From assembly GCA_022710245.1 (NCBI GenBank), contig JAKLHH010000549.1:1-5793 (forward strand): a stretch of DNA of 5,793 nt. The letters are read 5' to 3'. Below, piece by piece: positions 5,170 through 5,793 of the stretch. The DNA is from Myxococcota bacterium. Lineage in GTDB: Bacteria; Myxococcota; Polyangia; GCA-2747355; JAKLHH01. The position numbers and the translations under genes were made by a program. The notes below the pieces were generated by a model. That model saw only the letters and a program-made list of their open reading frames with translations, searched no databases and was not told the origin of the DNA. The number at the start of each line of letters is the position of its first letter. Positions within the stretch are counted from its first letter, which is position 1.

Positions 5170-5200
5170 TCTACCGAAGCTCCATATCTACCGAAGCTCC
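5170..5200. repeat. Perfect 14-bp direct repeat (17-bp period) around the stop of the AsmA/GspN-like gene
   Basis: TCTACCGAAGCTCC occurs at 5170-5183 and again at 5187-5200, separated by ATA. Read on the minus strand, the first copy met (5200-5187) contains the last codons and TAG stop of the AsmA/GspN-like gene, and the second lies in the gap before the membrane-protein gene. It is either a short tandem duplication or a pair of same-orientation binding sites 17 bp apart. Confidence 0.85.
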
Positions 5201-5793
5201 CACGCCCCCGGCGTGCCGCGCAGCTGCTGCTTGCCCACCCGCAGCTTGAGCTTCACCGCGGGCGTCGGACGCACGCTGCCCTTCGCGGCCGCGAGCGGCT
5301 TGCTCGCCTTCAGCTGGCCGTCGAGGGTGAGCGCGGCCGGGCTCTTGCCCCGGAGCTGCAGCGTCCCGGTCACCTGCGGGCCGTCCGCGCCCTCGGGCCG
5401 GAGCTCGACCGGACCCGAGAGCTGCACCGGGCCGAGCGCGCTCTTCACCAGCGCGATGCTCCCCTTCAGCGCGACGGTCCCGCCGAGGGTGGAGCCGGCG
5501 AGCTTGCTGACCACGAGCTTGCTCCCGTCGAGCTTGCCCTCGAGCACCAGGCGCTCGATCACCCAGTCGCCCAGCCGCAGCCGGCGCGCCGTCAGGCGCA
5601 GCCCGCCGCTCCCGGTGAGGGGCCCGCCGTCTTCGCTCGCCGGGAGCTTGAGGTCGAGGAGGCTGAGCTCCACCCCCTCCAGCTCCGCCGCCGCGTCGCC
5701 CTCGCCGAGGAGCCGCAGCCGGCCCTCCTTCACCACCGCCACGCGCACGGTGAGCGCGGCGTGCGCGCGCTGCACGAAGCGGCGCTCGAGCCA
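5188..5793 (-). CDS. Beta-rich AsmA/GspN-like envelope protein, C-terminal part (5' end beyond window)
   Basis: The minus-strand frame is open from the window edge at 5793 to the TAG at 5190-5188 and encodes about 201 residues of a protein that starts outside the window. The GTG at 5775 is not taken as the start because the frame continues upstream with similar sequence. The visible part has alternating hydrophobic/hydrophilic beta-strand periodicity with Gly turns, such as GLRLTARRLRLGDW, RLVLEGKLDGSKLVVSKL, GGTVALKGSIAL and VTGTLQLRGK. This 'strand, G-x-L, strand' style fits AsmA-family proteins and the C-terminal half of the type II secretion protein GspN of deltaproteobacteria, both envelope proteins. 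The GspN-like order (Leu-Glu-Gly-Lys-Leu, then a Gly-Gly strand, then Ala-Leu-Lys-Gly-Ser) is suggestive, but the part seen is low in diagnostic residues. It is followed after 36 bases by the membrane-protein gene on the same strand, probably in one operon. Confidence 0.6.
   Translation of the reverse strand, partial: WLERRFVQRAHAALTVRVAVVKEGRLRLLGEGDAAAELEGVELSLLDLKLPASEDGGPLTGSGGLRLTARRLRLGDWVIERLVLEGKLDGSKLVVSKLAGSTLGGTVALKGSIALVKSALGPVQLSGPVELRPEGADGPQVTGTLQLRGKSPAALTLDGQLKASKPLAAAKGSVRPTPAVKLKLRVGKQQLRGTPGAWELR

Overview
The window is very GC-rich (G or C at most third codon positions) and fully coding apart from short gaps; no gene-free stretch exceeds 150 bases. The best guess for the source is a member of the Myxococcota or a related deltaproteobacterial lineage. 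This rests on a lipoprotein with a four-cysteine N-terminal module, a Asp-Leu-Ala-x-x pentad linker and a lamin-tail domain, a style common in that phylum, plus a eukaryotic-type kinase-like gene. It is an inference, not a phylogenetic result.

Layout. Plus strand, 1-3383: the C-terminal end of a cysteine-containing protein (3-191); a 257-residue protein of uncertain function with a weak GNAT-like pattern (220-993) that follows after 28 bases and has a good ribosome binding site; a secreted lipoprotein with a pentad-repeat spacer and a lamin-tail domain (1078-2061); a large two-tier hairpin just after its stop (2067-2120), probably a terminator; and a lipoprotein of the alkaline phosphatase superfamily (2211-3383), preceded by a sigma-54-like promoter match. 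Minus strand, 5793-3398: the C-terminal part of a beta-rich AsmA/GspN-like envelope protein (open at the window edge, stop at 5188), then a 123-residue two-helix membrane protein (4780-5151), then a protein kinase-like protein (3398-4741). The two blocks converge with only 14 bases between their stops.

How the genes may work together. The two plus-strand lipoproteins are both exported, but the hairpin between them and the promoter-like match suggest separate transcription. The minus-strand trio is tightly spaced and looks like one operon. The kinase-like protein has no transmembrane segment, and the gene just upstream encodes a small membrane protein, so a membrane-associated two-protein unit is possible but unproven. 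Points worth a second look are the kinase's degenerate motifs and its start-site puzzle, a perfect 14-base direct repeat around the stop of the AsmA/GspN-like gene, the compound hairpin, and the sigma-54-like site whose predicted start falls on the ATG of the phosphatase-like gene.
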